This document shows positions 1 through 5,268 of a stretch of DNA of 6,527 nucleotides, in pieces; position 1 is the stretch's first letter, and the number at the start of each line of letters is the position of its first letter. A program made the position numbers and the translations under genes. Under the pieces are notes generated by a model, which did not search any database, was not told where the DNA came from, and worked only from the letters and a program-made list of their open reading frames with translations. The stretch spans positions 1 to 6,527 of the forward strand of contig NZAO01000095.1 in assembly GCA_002686135.1 (NCBI GenBank), written 5' to 3'. The stretch comes from Rhodospirillaceae bacterium. Lineage in GTDB: Bacteria; Pseudomonadota; Alphaproteobacteria; UBA11136.

Positions 1-845
1 GTGGTCAAGCGGTGGGGGTGGTGGACATAGTCGAATCCGAACCGTCCCTTCACGCAGAGCCGGTTACGGTTGGCCGGTCCATCGCGGCCTTCCGCTGAGA
101 GCAGCTTACCCTCGCGCACGTTGAAGGTAAGCTGGCAGCCAACGCCGCAATAGGGACACAGGCTATTGACCCTGGTATCGGCCTTGATGGGGCCTCTGCC
201 GTCTTCGTCGACCAGGGTCGCCTCCATCAGCGCCCCGGTGGGGCAGGCCTGGACGCATTCGCCGCAAGCGACGCAGGTGCTGTCCCCCATGGGGTGGTCG
301 AAATCGAAGACGATCTTGGATTTGGCCCCGCGGAAGGCCATACCGATGACGTCGCTGACCTGGACCTTGCGGCAGGCGCTGGTGCACAGCCCACACTGGA
401 TGCAGGCGTCGAGTTGTACGCTCATGGCGGGATGACTGTTATCGGGTGGCGGCATCTCGCGGCAGGGGAAGCGGCTTTTATCCACGCCCACGGCCTCGGC
501 CATGCGCCAGAAATGGGACTCGCTGTCGTGGGCCTGGTCGCGGGGGGGGTGGTCGGCGAGAAGCAGCTCCATCACCATTTTGCGGGCCTTCACCGCGCGC
601 TTGGCCTTGGTCTTGACCTTCATGCCCGGCGTGGGTGTGCGGATACAGGATGCCGAAAGCACGCGCTCGCCTTCAATCTCCACCATGCAGGCGCGGCAGT
701 TGCCGTCGGGCTGGTAGCCCGGTGCCGGCTTGTGACAAAGGTGAGGGAGTAGGATTCCATGGCGTTTGGCCACCTGCCAAATGCTCTCGCCCGGCGCCGC
801 CTTGATCTTTTTGCCGTCAAGGGTGAAGGAGATGGTTTCGCTCAT
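1..845 (-). CDS. fdhF: NAD-dependent formate dehydrogenase, alpha (catalytic) subunit, N-terminal part (cut by window edge)
   Basis: Catalytic subunit of a cytoplasmic Mo/W-bis-MGD formate dehydrogenase (Fdh1A/FdsA type), oxidising formate to CO2. Only about 281 N-terminal codons are visible; relatives are roughly 900-1000 residues, so the cofactor-binding bulk and the Cys or Sec ligand lie outside. Visible in order: a [2Fe-2S] ferredoxin-like domain with Cys37, Cys50, Cys53 and Cys67 (motif GNCRACMVEIEGE); two ferredoxin-type [4Fe-4S] motifs at Cys148/151/154/158 and Cys191/194/197/201; and the start of the molybdopterin oxidoreductase domain with Cys230, Cys233, Cys237 and Cys264, followed by Lys266 (CVKGR), the family's electron-relay lysine. 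The ATG at 845-843 overlaps the upstream fdhB stop as ATGA and has an AAGGAGGA ribosome site at 859-852, so the start is secure. The overlap suggests translational coupling and 1:1 expression with FdhB. The Fe-S-rich N-terminus and the fused diaphorase partner separate it from membrane-bound FdnG/FdoG and from FdhF of formate hydrogenlyase. Confidence 0.93.
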   Translation of the reverse strand, partial: MSETISFTLDGKKIKAAPGESIWQVAKRHGILLPHLCHKPAPGYQPDGNCRACMVEIEGERVLSASCIRTPTPGMKVKTKAKRAVKARKMVMELLLADHPPRDQAHDSESHFWRMAEAVGVDKSRFPCREMPPPDNSHPAMSVQLDACIQCGLCTSACRKVQVSDVIGMAFRGAKSKIVFDFDHPMGDSTCVACGECVQACPTGALMEATLVDEDGRGPIKADTRVNSLCPYCGVGCQLTFNVREGKLLSAEGRDGPANRNRLCVKGRFGFDYVHHPHRLT

Positions 846-2512
846 GCGAAATCCTCCTTGAAATGCTTCATCATGCTCAATATGGGATTGCCGGCGGTCT
901 GGCCCAATCCGCAAATGGAGGCATCGGCCATGGTGGCGCAGAGTTCCGTCATCAGGGGACGGTCCAGCTTTTTACCTTCGAGCAGTTTTACCGCCTTTTC
1001 CGTCCCTGCCCGGCAGGGCGTACACTGGCCGCAGCTTTCATCGGAGAAGAAACGCATGAGGTTAAGAGCGGCGTCACGGATGCTGTCCTTGTCCGAGAGC
1101 ACTATGATGGCGGCTGCACCGATGAAACAGCCGTGCTCTTCCAGGGTTCCGAAATCGAGGGGGACGTCGGCCAGGGAGGCGGGCAGGATACCGCCCGAGG
1201 CACCGCCGGGAAGATAGGCTTTGAACTTGTGGCCACTGGCCATGCCACCACAAAACTCCTCCAGCAATTCATTCATGGTGATGCCCGCGGGCGCCAGCTT
1301 CACACCCGGTTCGGCAACCCGGCCCGAAACCGAATAGCTGCGCAGGCCCTTGCCCCCGTTGCGGCCCTGATCGGCGAACCAGTCCGCTCCCTTTTCCACC
1401 ACGTCGCGCACCCAGTAGAGGGTTTCCACATTATGGTTGAGGGTGGGGCGTCCGAACAGGCCCACCGTGGCGACGTAAGGCGGGCGGTGGCGCGGCAGGC
1501 CACGCTTGCCCTCGATACTCTCCATCATGGCCGATTCCTCGCCGCAGATATAAGCCCCGGCGCCGCGCCGCAGGTGGATGCGGGTGACGGCGGTGAGATC
1601 GGCGGACTCGAGCTTGGGGATTTCCTGTTTCAGCAGCTCAAGGATGCCGGGATATTCGTCGCGCAGATAAATATAAACGTCGCTGGCTTCCACCGCCCAG
1701 GCCGCAATCAGCGTGCCCTCGAGGAGGCGGTGGGGGTCGCTGTCGAGGTAGAAGCGGTCCTTGAAGGAGCCGGGCTCGCCCTCGTCGGCATTGACGGTCA
1801 TGAGACGCGGTCCCGGCTCCTTGCGCACTAATTTCCATTTGGTGCCGGCGGGAAACCCAGCCCCGCCCATGCCCTTGAGTTGAGAGCCCTCCAGGGTCTT
1901 GATCAACTCATCGGGACTGCGCCCGCCGCCGAGACATTCGCGAAGCAGGGCATAGCCGCCGTCCTTTTCATAGGCCTCGAAGAGTGTGGCGTCGGGGATT
2001 TCGGGAGCGGTATGGCCCTTGGAAATGGCGGCACGCACCGATGTGGCCGTGGCTCTGGTGATATGGTTCTTGCCGACCTCGGCCACCGGCGCCTGGTCGC
2101 AGCCCCCCATGCACGGCGCCCGCACGACCCTGAATTTCTCACCGCCGTTCTTAGCCAGTGTGTGGAGGAGCTTCTTCGCGCCGTTCATCTCGCAGGTGAG
2201 GCTGTCACAGACCCGGATCGTGAGCGGCGGCGGCGGCTGGTTGTCCCTGATGACGTCGAAATGAGCGTAGAAGGTGGCGACCTCGTAGACCTCGGCGAAG
2301 GAAAGCCCCAGCTCATGGGCCACTGCCACCAGGTGGGATTCCGAAAGACAGTGAAGCTGGTCCTGCACTAAGTGAAGAAATTCCAGTAGCATATGGCGCT
2401 CGCGCGGCAGATCGCCGAGTAGGTTCTGCACGTCGTAAAAGGCTTGGCGTTTGGCGCGCAATCCCTTGGGGTGGGGTGTGACGCCCTTACGTTTTGGGGT
2501 GTTTTGTTTCAT
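842..2512 (-). CDS. fdhB: NAD-dependent formate dehydrogenase, beta (diaphorase) subunit: NuoE-NuoF fusion
   Basis: Diaphorase subunit of 556 residues that takes electrons from the alpha subunit and reduces NAD+. Residues about 22-165 are a NuoE/FdsG-like thioredoxin-fold domain with [2Fe-2S] ligands Cys102, Cys107, Cys134 and Cys138. Residues about 180-556 are a NuoF/FdsB-like domain with a glycine-rich stretch (KGMGGAGFPAG, 213-223), the FMN/NAD region NADEGEPGSFKDR (241-253), GAGAYICGEESAMMESIEGK (317-336), and [4Fe-4S] ligands Cys494, Cys497, Cys500 and Cys534. The order and length match Fdh1B of Methylobacterium extorquens (about 570 residues) as I remember it; in Rhodobacter/Cupriavidus Fds enzymes these are separate FdsG and FdsB proteins. 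The start at 2512 gives a short basic N-terminal tail; its ribosome site is weak (GGCAGAG just upstream), and the next Met (residue 41) would cut into the NuoE domain. First gene of the visible operon, overlapping fdhF by 4 bases. Respiratory NuoF is a less likely reading because the next gene is a formate dehydrogenase. Confidence 0.93.
   Translation of the reverse strand: MKQNTPKRKGVTPHPKGLRAKRQAFYDVQNLLGDLPRERHMLLEFLHLVQDQLHCLSESHLVAVAHELGLSFAEVYEVATFYAHFDVIRDNQPPPPLTIRVCDSLTCEMNGAKKLLHTLAKNGGEKFRVVRAPCMGGCDQAPVAEVGKNHITRATATSVRAAISKGHTAPEIPDATLFEAYEKDGGYALLRECLGGGRSPDELIKTLEGSQLKGMGGAGFPAGTKWKLVRKEPGPRLMTVNADEGEPGSFKDRFYLDSDPHRLLEGTLIAAWAVEASDVYIYLRDEYPGILELLKQEIPKLESADLTAVTRIHLRRGAGAYICGEESAMMESIEGKRGLPRHRPPYVATVGLFGRPTLNHNVETLYWVRDVVEKGADWFADQGRNGGKGLRSYSVSGRVAEPGVKLAPAGITMNELLEEFCGGMASGHKFKAYLPGGASGGILPASLADVPLDFGTLEEHGCFIGAAAIIVLSDKDSIRDAALNLMRFFSDESCGQCTPCRAGTEKAVKLLEGKKLDRPLMTELCATMADASICGLGQTAGNPILSMMKHFKEDFA
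846..859 (-). promoter_or_regulatory. Strong ribosome binding site and coupled start of fdhF
   Basis: Read on the minus strand, AAGGAGGA (859-852) lies 6 bases before the ATG of fdhF. It sits inside the last codons of fdhB, whose TGA overlaps that ATG as ATGA. This strong site decides the alpha-subunit start and implies efficient re-initiation after FdhB is translated. Confidence 0.85.
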
Positions 2513-2671
2513 GCTCTGCCGTCTAGCAATAGACTGTAGGCCCTCATCAGGCGGGCCGGCTGTTGCGAAAAGGACGAAAAAGCCAACCCAGGGAAAACGG
2601 GCAGGGACATAGTAGGATGTTTCCTCTGGTGCGGGAACAGTGTGAATAAGGTGCGCAACACAAGGTACCGG

Positions 2672-2706
2672 GGACTTGATTTGGACTTGATTTAAAAATT
2701 TGATTT
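2672..2706 (-). repeat. Three-box direct repeat upstream of fdh, candidate regulator site
   Basis: On the plus strand the 11-mer GGACTTGATTT occurs twice in perfect tandem (2672-2682 and 2683-2693), followed by a third TTGATTT core at 2700-2706. On the coding strand of fdh the cores read AAATCAA. Core spacings are 11 and 13 bases, about one helical turn, so all boxes would face nearly the same side of the DNA. The array lies about 160-195 bases upstream of the fdhB start, a plausible place for an activator array. The bound protein is unknown and the role is inferred. Confidence 0.5.
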
Positions 2707-2875
2707 AGGGGCAAAGTAGTCGCCGGCGCGAATTCCATACCAGGGGCCGGGCCGTACACTGTCCGGGACACTGGCCTTTTTATATGAGTACAATGAATAT
2801 TCCGTATATATAACGCGCCCCTCCCGCCTGCAAGAAATTGCGTCTTTTTGTATAGCAGCGGCCGGTATTTTCAGC

Positions 2876-2898
2876 GGCCCCCTTTCCGGGGCCTTTTT
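2876..2898 (+). terminator. Rho-independent terminator-like hairpin upstream of the dksA promoter
   Basis: GGCCCC (2876-2881) pairs with GGGGCC (2888-2893) around a 6-base loop and is followed directly by TTTTTCT. The T-run exists only on the plus strand, so it would stop rightward transcription. No protein gene ends just before it; the nearest gene to the left is transcribed the other way. It could end a small RNA starting near the AT-rich element around 2805-2814, or insulate dksA from upstream transcription. A structure of this strength could also arise by chance in GC-rich DNA. Confidence 0.5.
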
Positions 2899-2951
2899 CT
2901 CCGCGGCTTTATTTCCACGAAAATTCTTTTTCCATGCGATGCATGTCACTG

Positions 2952-2980
2952 TTGAGCCCTGGGACAGAGGTACATATACT
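2952..2980 (+). promoter_or_regulatory. Sigma70-type promoter of dksA
   Basis: A -35 box TTGAGC (2952-2957) and a -10 box TATACT (2975-2980) are separated by exactly 17 bases. Transcription would start near 2987, giving a leader of about 34 bases before the dksA ATG at 3021. This is the best promoter match I see in the intergenic region. Confidence 0.65.
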
Positions 2981-2992
2981 CCGCGACCAAAA

Positions 2993-3006
2993 TTAACCTT
3001 GGTTAA
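2993..3006 (+). promoter_or_regulatory. Inverted repeat TTAACC-TT-GGTTAA in the dksA leader
   Basis: Perfect 6-bp arms (2993-2998 and 3001-3006) around a 2-base centre, immediately downstream of the predicted transcription start and just before the GAGGGG ribosome site (3009-3014). The 2-base centre is too tight for a good RNA hairpin, so a dimeric repressor operator is the likelier role. This is an inference from position and symmetry only. Confidence 0.35.
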
Positions 3007-3020
3007 GCGAGGGGCCATCC

Positions 3021-3437
3021 ATGCGACCACTGCTTCCGCCCGATTATCGGCCTACGGAAAAAGAATCCTTTATGAATTCCATGCAGCTCGAGTATTTCCG
3101 CCAGAAACTGGAGCGCTGGCGCGAGGAACTCCTCATGGAATCGAACGAAACCATCCAACACCTCCAGGAAGACAGCCCCCAGGAGCCCGACATCGCCGAC
3201 CGCGCCTCGCTGGAGACCGACCGCGCCCTGGAGCTCCGCACCCGCGACCGCGAACGCAAGCTGATCACCAAGATCGATGAGGCGCTGGAGCGTATCGAAA
3301 ACAAGTCCTACGGTTTCTGCGAAGAGACCAACGAACCCATTAGCCTGCGCAGGCTGGAGGCGCGGCCCATCGCTACCTTGAGCATCGAAGCCCAGGAACG
3401 CCACGAACGGATGGAAAAAACCCATCGCGACGGCTGA
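3021..3437 (+). CDS. dksA: RNA polymerase-binding transcription factor DksA, zinc-ligand-poor alphaproteobacterial type
   Basis: DksA binds in the secondary channel of RNA polymerase and, with ppGpp, adjusts initiation at rRNA and amino-acid promoters. The 138 residues show the family layout: an N-terminal lead with PDYRPTEKESFMN; a long coiled coil (about 22-95) whose tip carries DIADRA (57-62), corresponding to the DPADRA tip of Escherichia coli DksA with its key Asp and Ala (Asp60 and Ala62 here); and a C-terminal globular part with RRLEARPIATL (110-120). The zinc ligands that in E. coli are four cysteines (C-x2-C-x17-C-x2-C) are here Cys100, Thr103, Ser121 and Ala124, so zinc is probably not bound; this resembles other alphaproteobacterial DksA proteins and recalls the zinc-independent DksA2 of Pseudomonas. 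The ATG at 3021 has GAGGGG six bases upstream. It has its own promoter and terminator, so it is probably monocistronic. Confidence 0.93.
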   Translation: MRPLLPPDYRPTEKESFMNSMQLEYFRQKLERWREELLMESNETIQHLQEDSPQEPDIADRASLETDRALELRTRDRERKLITKIDEALERIENKSYGFCEETNEPISLRRLEARPIATLSIEAQERHERMEKTHRDG

Positions 3438-3463
3438 TCTGTGGTTGGCGGTCACTACATGGA

Positions 3464-3496
3464 AAAGGCCGATGCGCTAGTGCGCATCGGCCTTTA
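3464..3496 (+). terminator. Terminator after dksA (perfect 14-bp stem)
   Basis: AAAGGCCGATGCGC (3464-3477) and its exact reverse complement (3482-3495) flank the 4-base loop TAGT. It starts 27 bases after the dksA stop. The stem ends in AAA/TTT pairs, giving a short T-run on either strand, so it could act in both directions. It separates dksA from the cckA remnant. Confidence 0.8.
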
Positions 3497-3559
3497 TGGT
3501 CTGCCTGCCTGGGAAGGATAGCAGAAGAGTAGACGGTTCCGGGGGGCTGCCCCGATCTA

Positions 3560-3601
3560 GAAGGGCATGGCCACATCGGTGATCAGCAGATCGATGGGAT
3601 C
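3560..3601 (-). pseudogene. cckA: Inverted fragment of a receiver domain (phospho-acceptor motif), probable cckA debris
   Basis: Read on the minus strand, this stretch encodes DPIDLLITDVAMPF and then a TAG stop (3559-3557). PIDLLITDVxMP is the beta-3 strand of a response-regulator receiver domain, its second Asp (in TDV) being the phospho-acceptor, and is typical of the receiver of CckA hybrid kinases. In an intact gene it would lie about 20 codons before the ISG motif, on the same strand. Here ISG is encoded on the plus strand, starting about 50 bases away (remnant at 3611-3790), so the two pieces of one domain face opposite ways. The junction falls at the palindrome GGGATCCC (3596-3603). 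Chance resemblance is possible but unlikely for so typical a motif in this position. Confidence 0.6.
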
Positions 3602-3610
3602 CCGGGTGAT

Positions 3611-3790
3611 GTCGAGTGGACCCAGGAAAACTGGTCGCAAATCAAGGTCGTCTGTATTTCTGGCTGTGCCGAGGAGTCCTCTCGCCAGCGTCTCGACAGC
3701 AGCACCGATATCCATTTTCTGCCCAAGCCTCTCAGCCTCGAAGAGCTGGCGGGCAAGGTCAAGGAGGTCATGCAACAGGCCACGGCCTAG
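3611..3790 (+). pseudogene. cckA: C-terminal receiver remnant of the hybrid histidine kinase CckA
   Basis: An open stretch of 59 codons ending in TAG (3788-3790), beginning VEWTQENWSQ and continuing IKVVCISGCAEE...DIHFLPKPLSLEELAGKVKEVM. This is the signature end of the receiver domain of CckA, the hybrid kinase that feeds phosphate through ChpT to CtrA in alphaproteobacteria; intact relatives have IKVIFISGYAED and FLPKPFSLKQLAGKVKEV. Kept are the beta-4 Ser (ISG) and beta-5 Lys (LPKP); missing are the transmembrane, PAS, HisKA and HATPase parts and the acidic pocket. No start codon with a ribosome site precedes it, and a full cckA would need over 2 kb while only about 115 bases separate this pseudogene region from the dksA terminator. 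Tyr to Cys in SGYAE supports decay. The place next to recA fits, since cckA often lies near recA-alaS in this class. It is therefore a truncated relic in its ancestral position. Confidence 0.75.
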
Positions 3791-3909
3791 GGTGTATCCG
3801 CCCTTGCCCGTTTCACCCTGATGTTGCCATTCCGAAATAATATTGGCTCTGTTTTAGCCCCCATGGGCTTTGGCAGACGGATGTTCCTGAAATATTCTCT
3901 TGCAAATGA

Positions 3910-3924
3910 GAACAAAACGTGCAC
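3910..3924 (+). promoter_or_regulatory. Probable LexA (SOS) box of recA
   Basis: GAAC-AAAACGT-GCAC matches the alphaproteobacterial SOS box GAAC-N7-GAAC (GTTC-N7-GTTC on the other strand) at 7 of 8 fixed positions, and its AAAACG core is usual for such boxes as I remember them. It lies 64 bases before the recA start. A second weaker match, GTTC-N7-ATTC, lies at 3883-3897. A TTGACT at 3936-3941 could be a -35 box, but no good -10 box follows at 16-18 bases, so the promoter itself is unresolved. Confidence 0.55.
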
Positions 3925-3988
3925 AACATAAGTCATTGACTGGTACATTGATTGATATTCACCCCTGTGAAATAAGAGGGAGGCAAGC

Positions 3989-5104
3989 ATGGCCGAGGCG
4001 GCAATCCGTTTGGTTGACAAGGACGACATGGACAAGGAAAAGGCTCTCGAGGCGGCGCTGGGACAGATCGAGCGCAGTTTCGGCAAGGGCTCGATCATGA
4101 AATTTGGACAGCGCGAAGGCGTGGTGGAGGTGGATTCCACCTCCACCGGTTCGCTGGGCCTCGATATCGCGCTCGGCATCGGCGGTCTGCCCCGTGGCCG
4201 CGTGGTGGAAATCTACGGTCCGGAAAGCTCCGGCAAGACCACTTTAGCCCTGCATGTGGTGGCCGAGGCCCAGAAAACTGGAGGCACCTGTGCCTTCGTT
4301 GATGCCGAACATGCGCTCGACCCGGCTTATGCGCGCAAGCTCGGCGTCGATGTGGACGATCTGCTGATTTCCCAGCCCGATGCCGGAGAACAGGCGCTGG
4401 AGATAACAGATACGCTAGTGCGTTCGGGCGCGGTGGACGTGCTGGTTATCGACAGCGTCGCGGCGCTGGTGCCGCGGGCTGAGCTCGAGGGCGAGATGGG
4501 GGATTCCCATATGGGTCTGCACGCCCGCCTCATGAGCCAAGCCCTGCGTAAGCTTACGGGCTCCATCGCCAAGTCGCGCTGCACCGTGGTCTTCATCAAC
4601 CAGATACGCCACAAGATCGGCGTCATGTTCGGCAATCCGGAAACCACCACCGGCGGCAACGCCCTTAAATTCTACGCCTCGGTGCGGCTCGACATCCGCC
4701 GTATCGGCGCCATCAAGGACCGCGACCGGGTAATCGGCAACCAGACCAGGGTCAAGGTGGTCAAGAACAAAATGGCGCCGCCCTTCAAGGTGGTGGAATT
4801 CGACATCATGTACGGTGAAGGTATCTCGCGGCTGGGCGAACTCATCGATCTCGGCGTCCAGGCCGAAGTGGTGAAAAAATCCGGCACCTGGTTCTCCCAT
4901 GACGAGGAGCGCATCGGCCAGGGCCGTGAAAACGCCAAGACCTTCCTGCGTGAACATCTGGAAGTGGCGGAAAAGATCGAACGGGCGATCCGCAACAATG
5001 CCGGTCTCGGCGGCGCCGATGTAATGGGCGGCGTGGCCGGTGACGACGAACAGCCGCCGGACGAAACACCCGGCGAAACGGCGGTTAAGGCGGCCAAGTC
5101 ATAA
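3989..5104 (+). CDS. recA: DNA recombinase RecA
   Basis: RecA forms ATP-dependent filaments on single-stranded DNA, pairs homologous strands, and triggers LexA self-cleavage. The 371 residues cover the whole family: N-terminal [10 protein letters not shown] (31-40); Walker A GPESSGKT (77-84); catalytic Glu107 in VDAEHALDP; Walker B VLVIDS (151-156); DNA-binding loop L1 around [12 protein letters not shown] (165-176); Q205, the equivalent of E. coli Gln194; loop L2 [13 protein letters not shown] (211-223); and an acidic C-terminal tail ([13 protein letters not shown], 351-363). The ATG at 3989 has GAGGGAGG five bases upstream and opens the usual short N-terminal extension. Residue 208, Met197 in E. 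coli at the edge of L2, is His here (QIRHKIG), a position that varies between bacteria. It is flanked by an SOS box and its own terminator, and precedes alaS as in many alphaproteobacteria. Confidence 0.98.
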   Translation: MAEAAIRLVDKDDMDKEKALEAALGQIERSFGKGSIMKFGQREGVVEVDSTSTGSLGLDIALGIGGLPRGRVVEIYGPESSGKTTLALHVVAEAQKTGGTCAFVDAEHALDPAYARKLGVDVDDLLISQPDAGEQALEITDTLVRSGAVDVLVIDSVAALVPRAELEGEMGDSHMGLHARLMSQALRKLTGSIAKSRCTVVFINQIRHKIGVMFGNPETTTGGNALKFYASVRLDIRRIGAIKDRDRVIGNQTRVKVVKNKMAPPFKVVEFDIMYGEGISRLGELIDLGVQAEVVKKSGTWFSHDEERIGQGRENAKTFLREHLEVAEKIERAIRNNAGLGGADVMGGVAGDDEQPPDETPGETAVKAAKS

Positions 5105-5197
5105 ACCGGCCCATGGCTCTAATCACCAGGGGCCCGTGAGGTTAGGACTTGGTTTTTACAGTTGGGATCCTGTGGTTGGCGCTCATGGGCTTGAGAG

Positions 5198-5232
5198 GGG
5201 ACGCGCGGAAATCTGCGCGTCCCTTTCTGTTT
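5198..5232 (+). terminator. Rho-independent terminator after recA
   Basis: GGGACGCGC (5198-5206) pairs with GCGCGTCCC (5215-5223) around an 8-base loop, followed by TTTCTGTTT. It stands 94 bases after the recA stop and 37 bases before the alaS start, so it should largely separate the two transcripts. Confidence 0.85.
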
Positions 5233-5268
5233 GTAGACACGGCTGGGGGGGCGGGTTAAAAGCATGGG

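Larger units (their letters stand above)
2513..3020. other. Divergent intergenic region between fdhB (left) and dksA (right)
   Basis: 508 bases without a convincing protein gene; the short open frames here have no recognisable domain. Contents from left to right: a small 5-bp hairpin just upstream of fdhB (arms 2521-2525 and 2530-2534); an array of three TTGATTT boxes (2676-2706); an AT-rich stretch (about 2777-2814) containing TATATATAAC; a hairpin followed by a T-run on the plus strand (2876-2898); and the dksA promoter (2952-2980). No clear sigma70 promoter for fdh was found on the minus strand. A sigma54-like GG...GC arrangement around 2654-2669 has the wrong spacing. The region is AT-richer than its flanks, as expected for two divergent control regions. 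Confidence 0.7.

Noticed and set aside
294..752. 152-codon plus-strand open frame opposite fdhF
   Set aside because: Shadow of the Fe-S domain coding region; its sequence is low in recognisable motifs and the minus-strand protein has well-placed cluster cysteines.
863..1831. Long open frame (322 codons) on the plus strand opposite fdhB
   Set aside because: It lies wholly antisense to a clearly conserved gene, has no recognisable domain, and is expected as a shadow in GC-rich coding DNA.
2521..2534. Hairpin GTCTA-GCAA-TAGAC just upstream of fdhB
   Set aside because: The stem is only 5 bp, common by chance; noted in the intergenic entry but not called as a regulator.
2654..2669. Sigma54-like promoter for fdh on the minus strand
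   Set aside because: GG and GC elements are present but separated by 11 rather than 10 bases, and the TGGCAC half is poor.
3856..3869. Small hairpin AGCCC-CCAT-GGGCT as terminator of the cckA remnant
   Set aside because: The stem is 5 bp and lacks a real T-run after it; too weak to call.
4415..4957. 180-codon minus-strand open frame inside recA
   Set aside because: Antisense to recA, whose full protein is unmistakable; no ribosome site or domain supports it.
5231..5260. alaS promoter TTGTAG-N18-GTTAAA giving a nearly leaderless transcript
   Set aside because: Both boxes are poor matches and overlap the recA terminator tail; no independent support.
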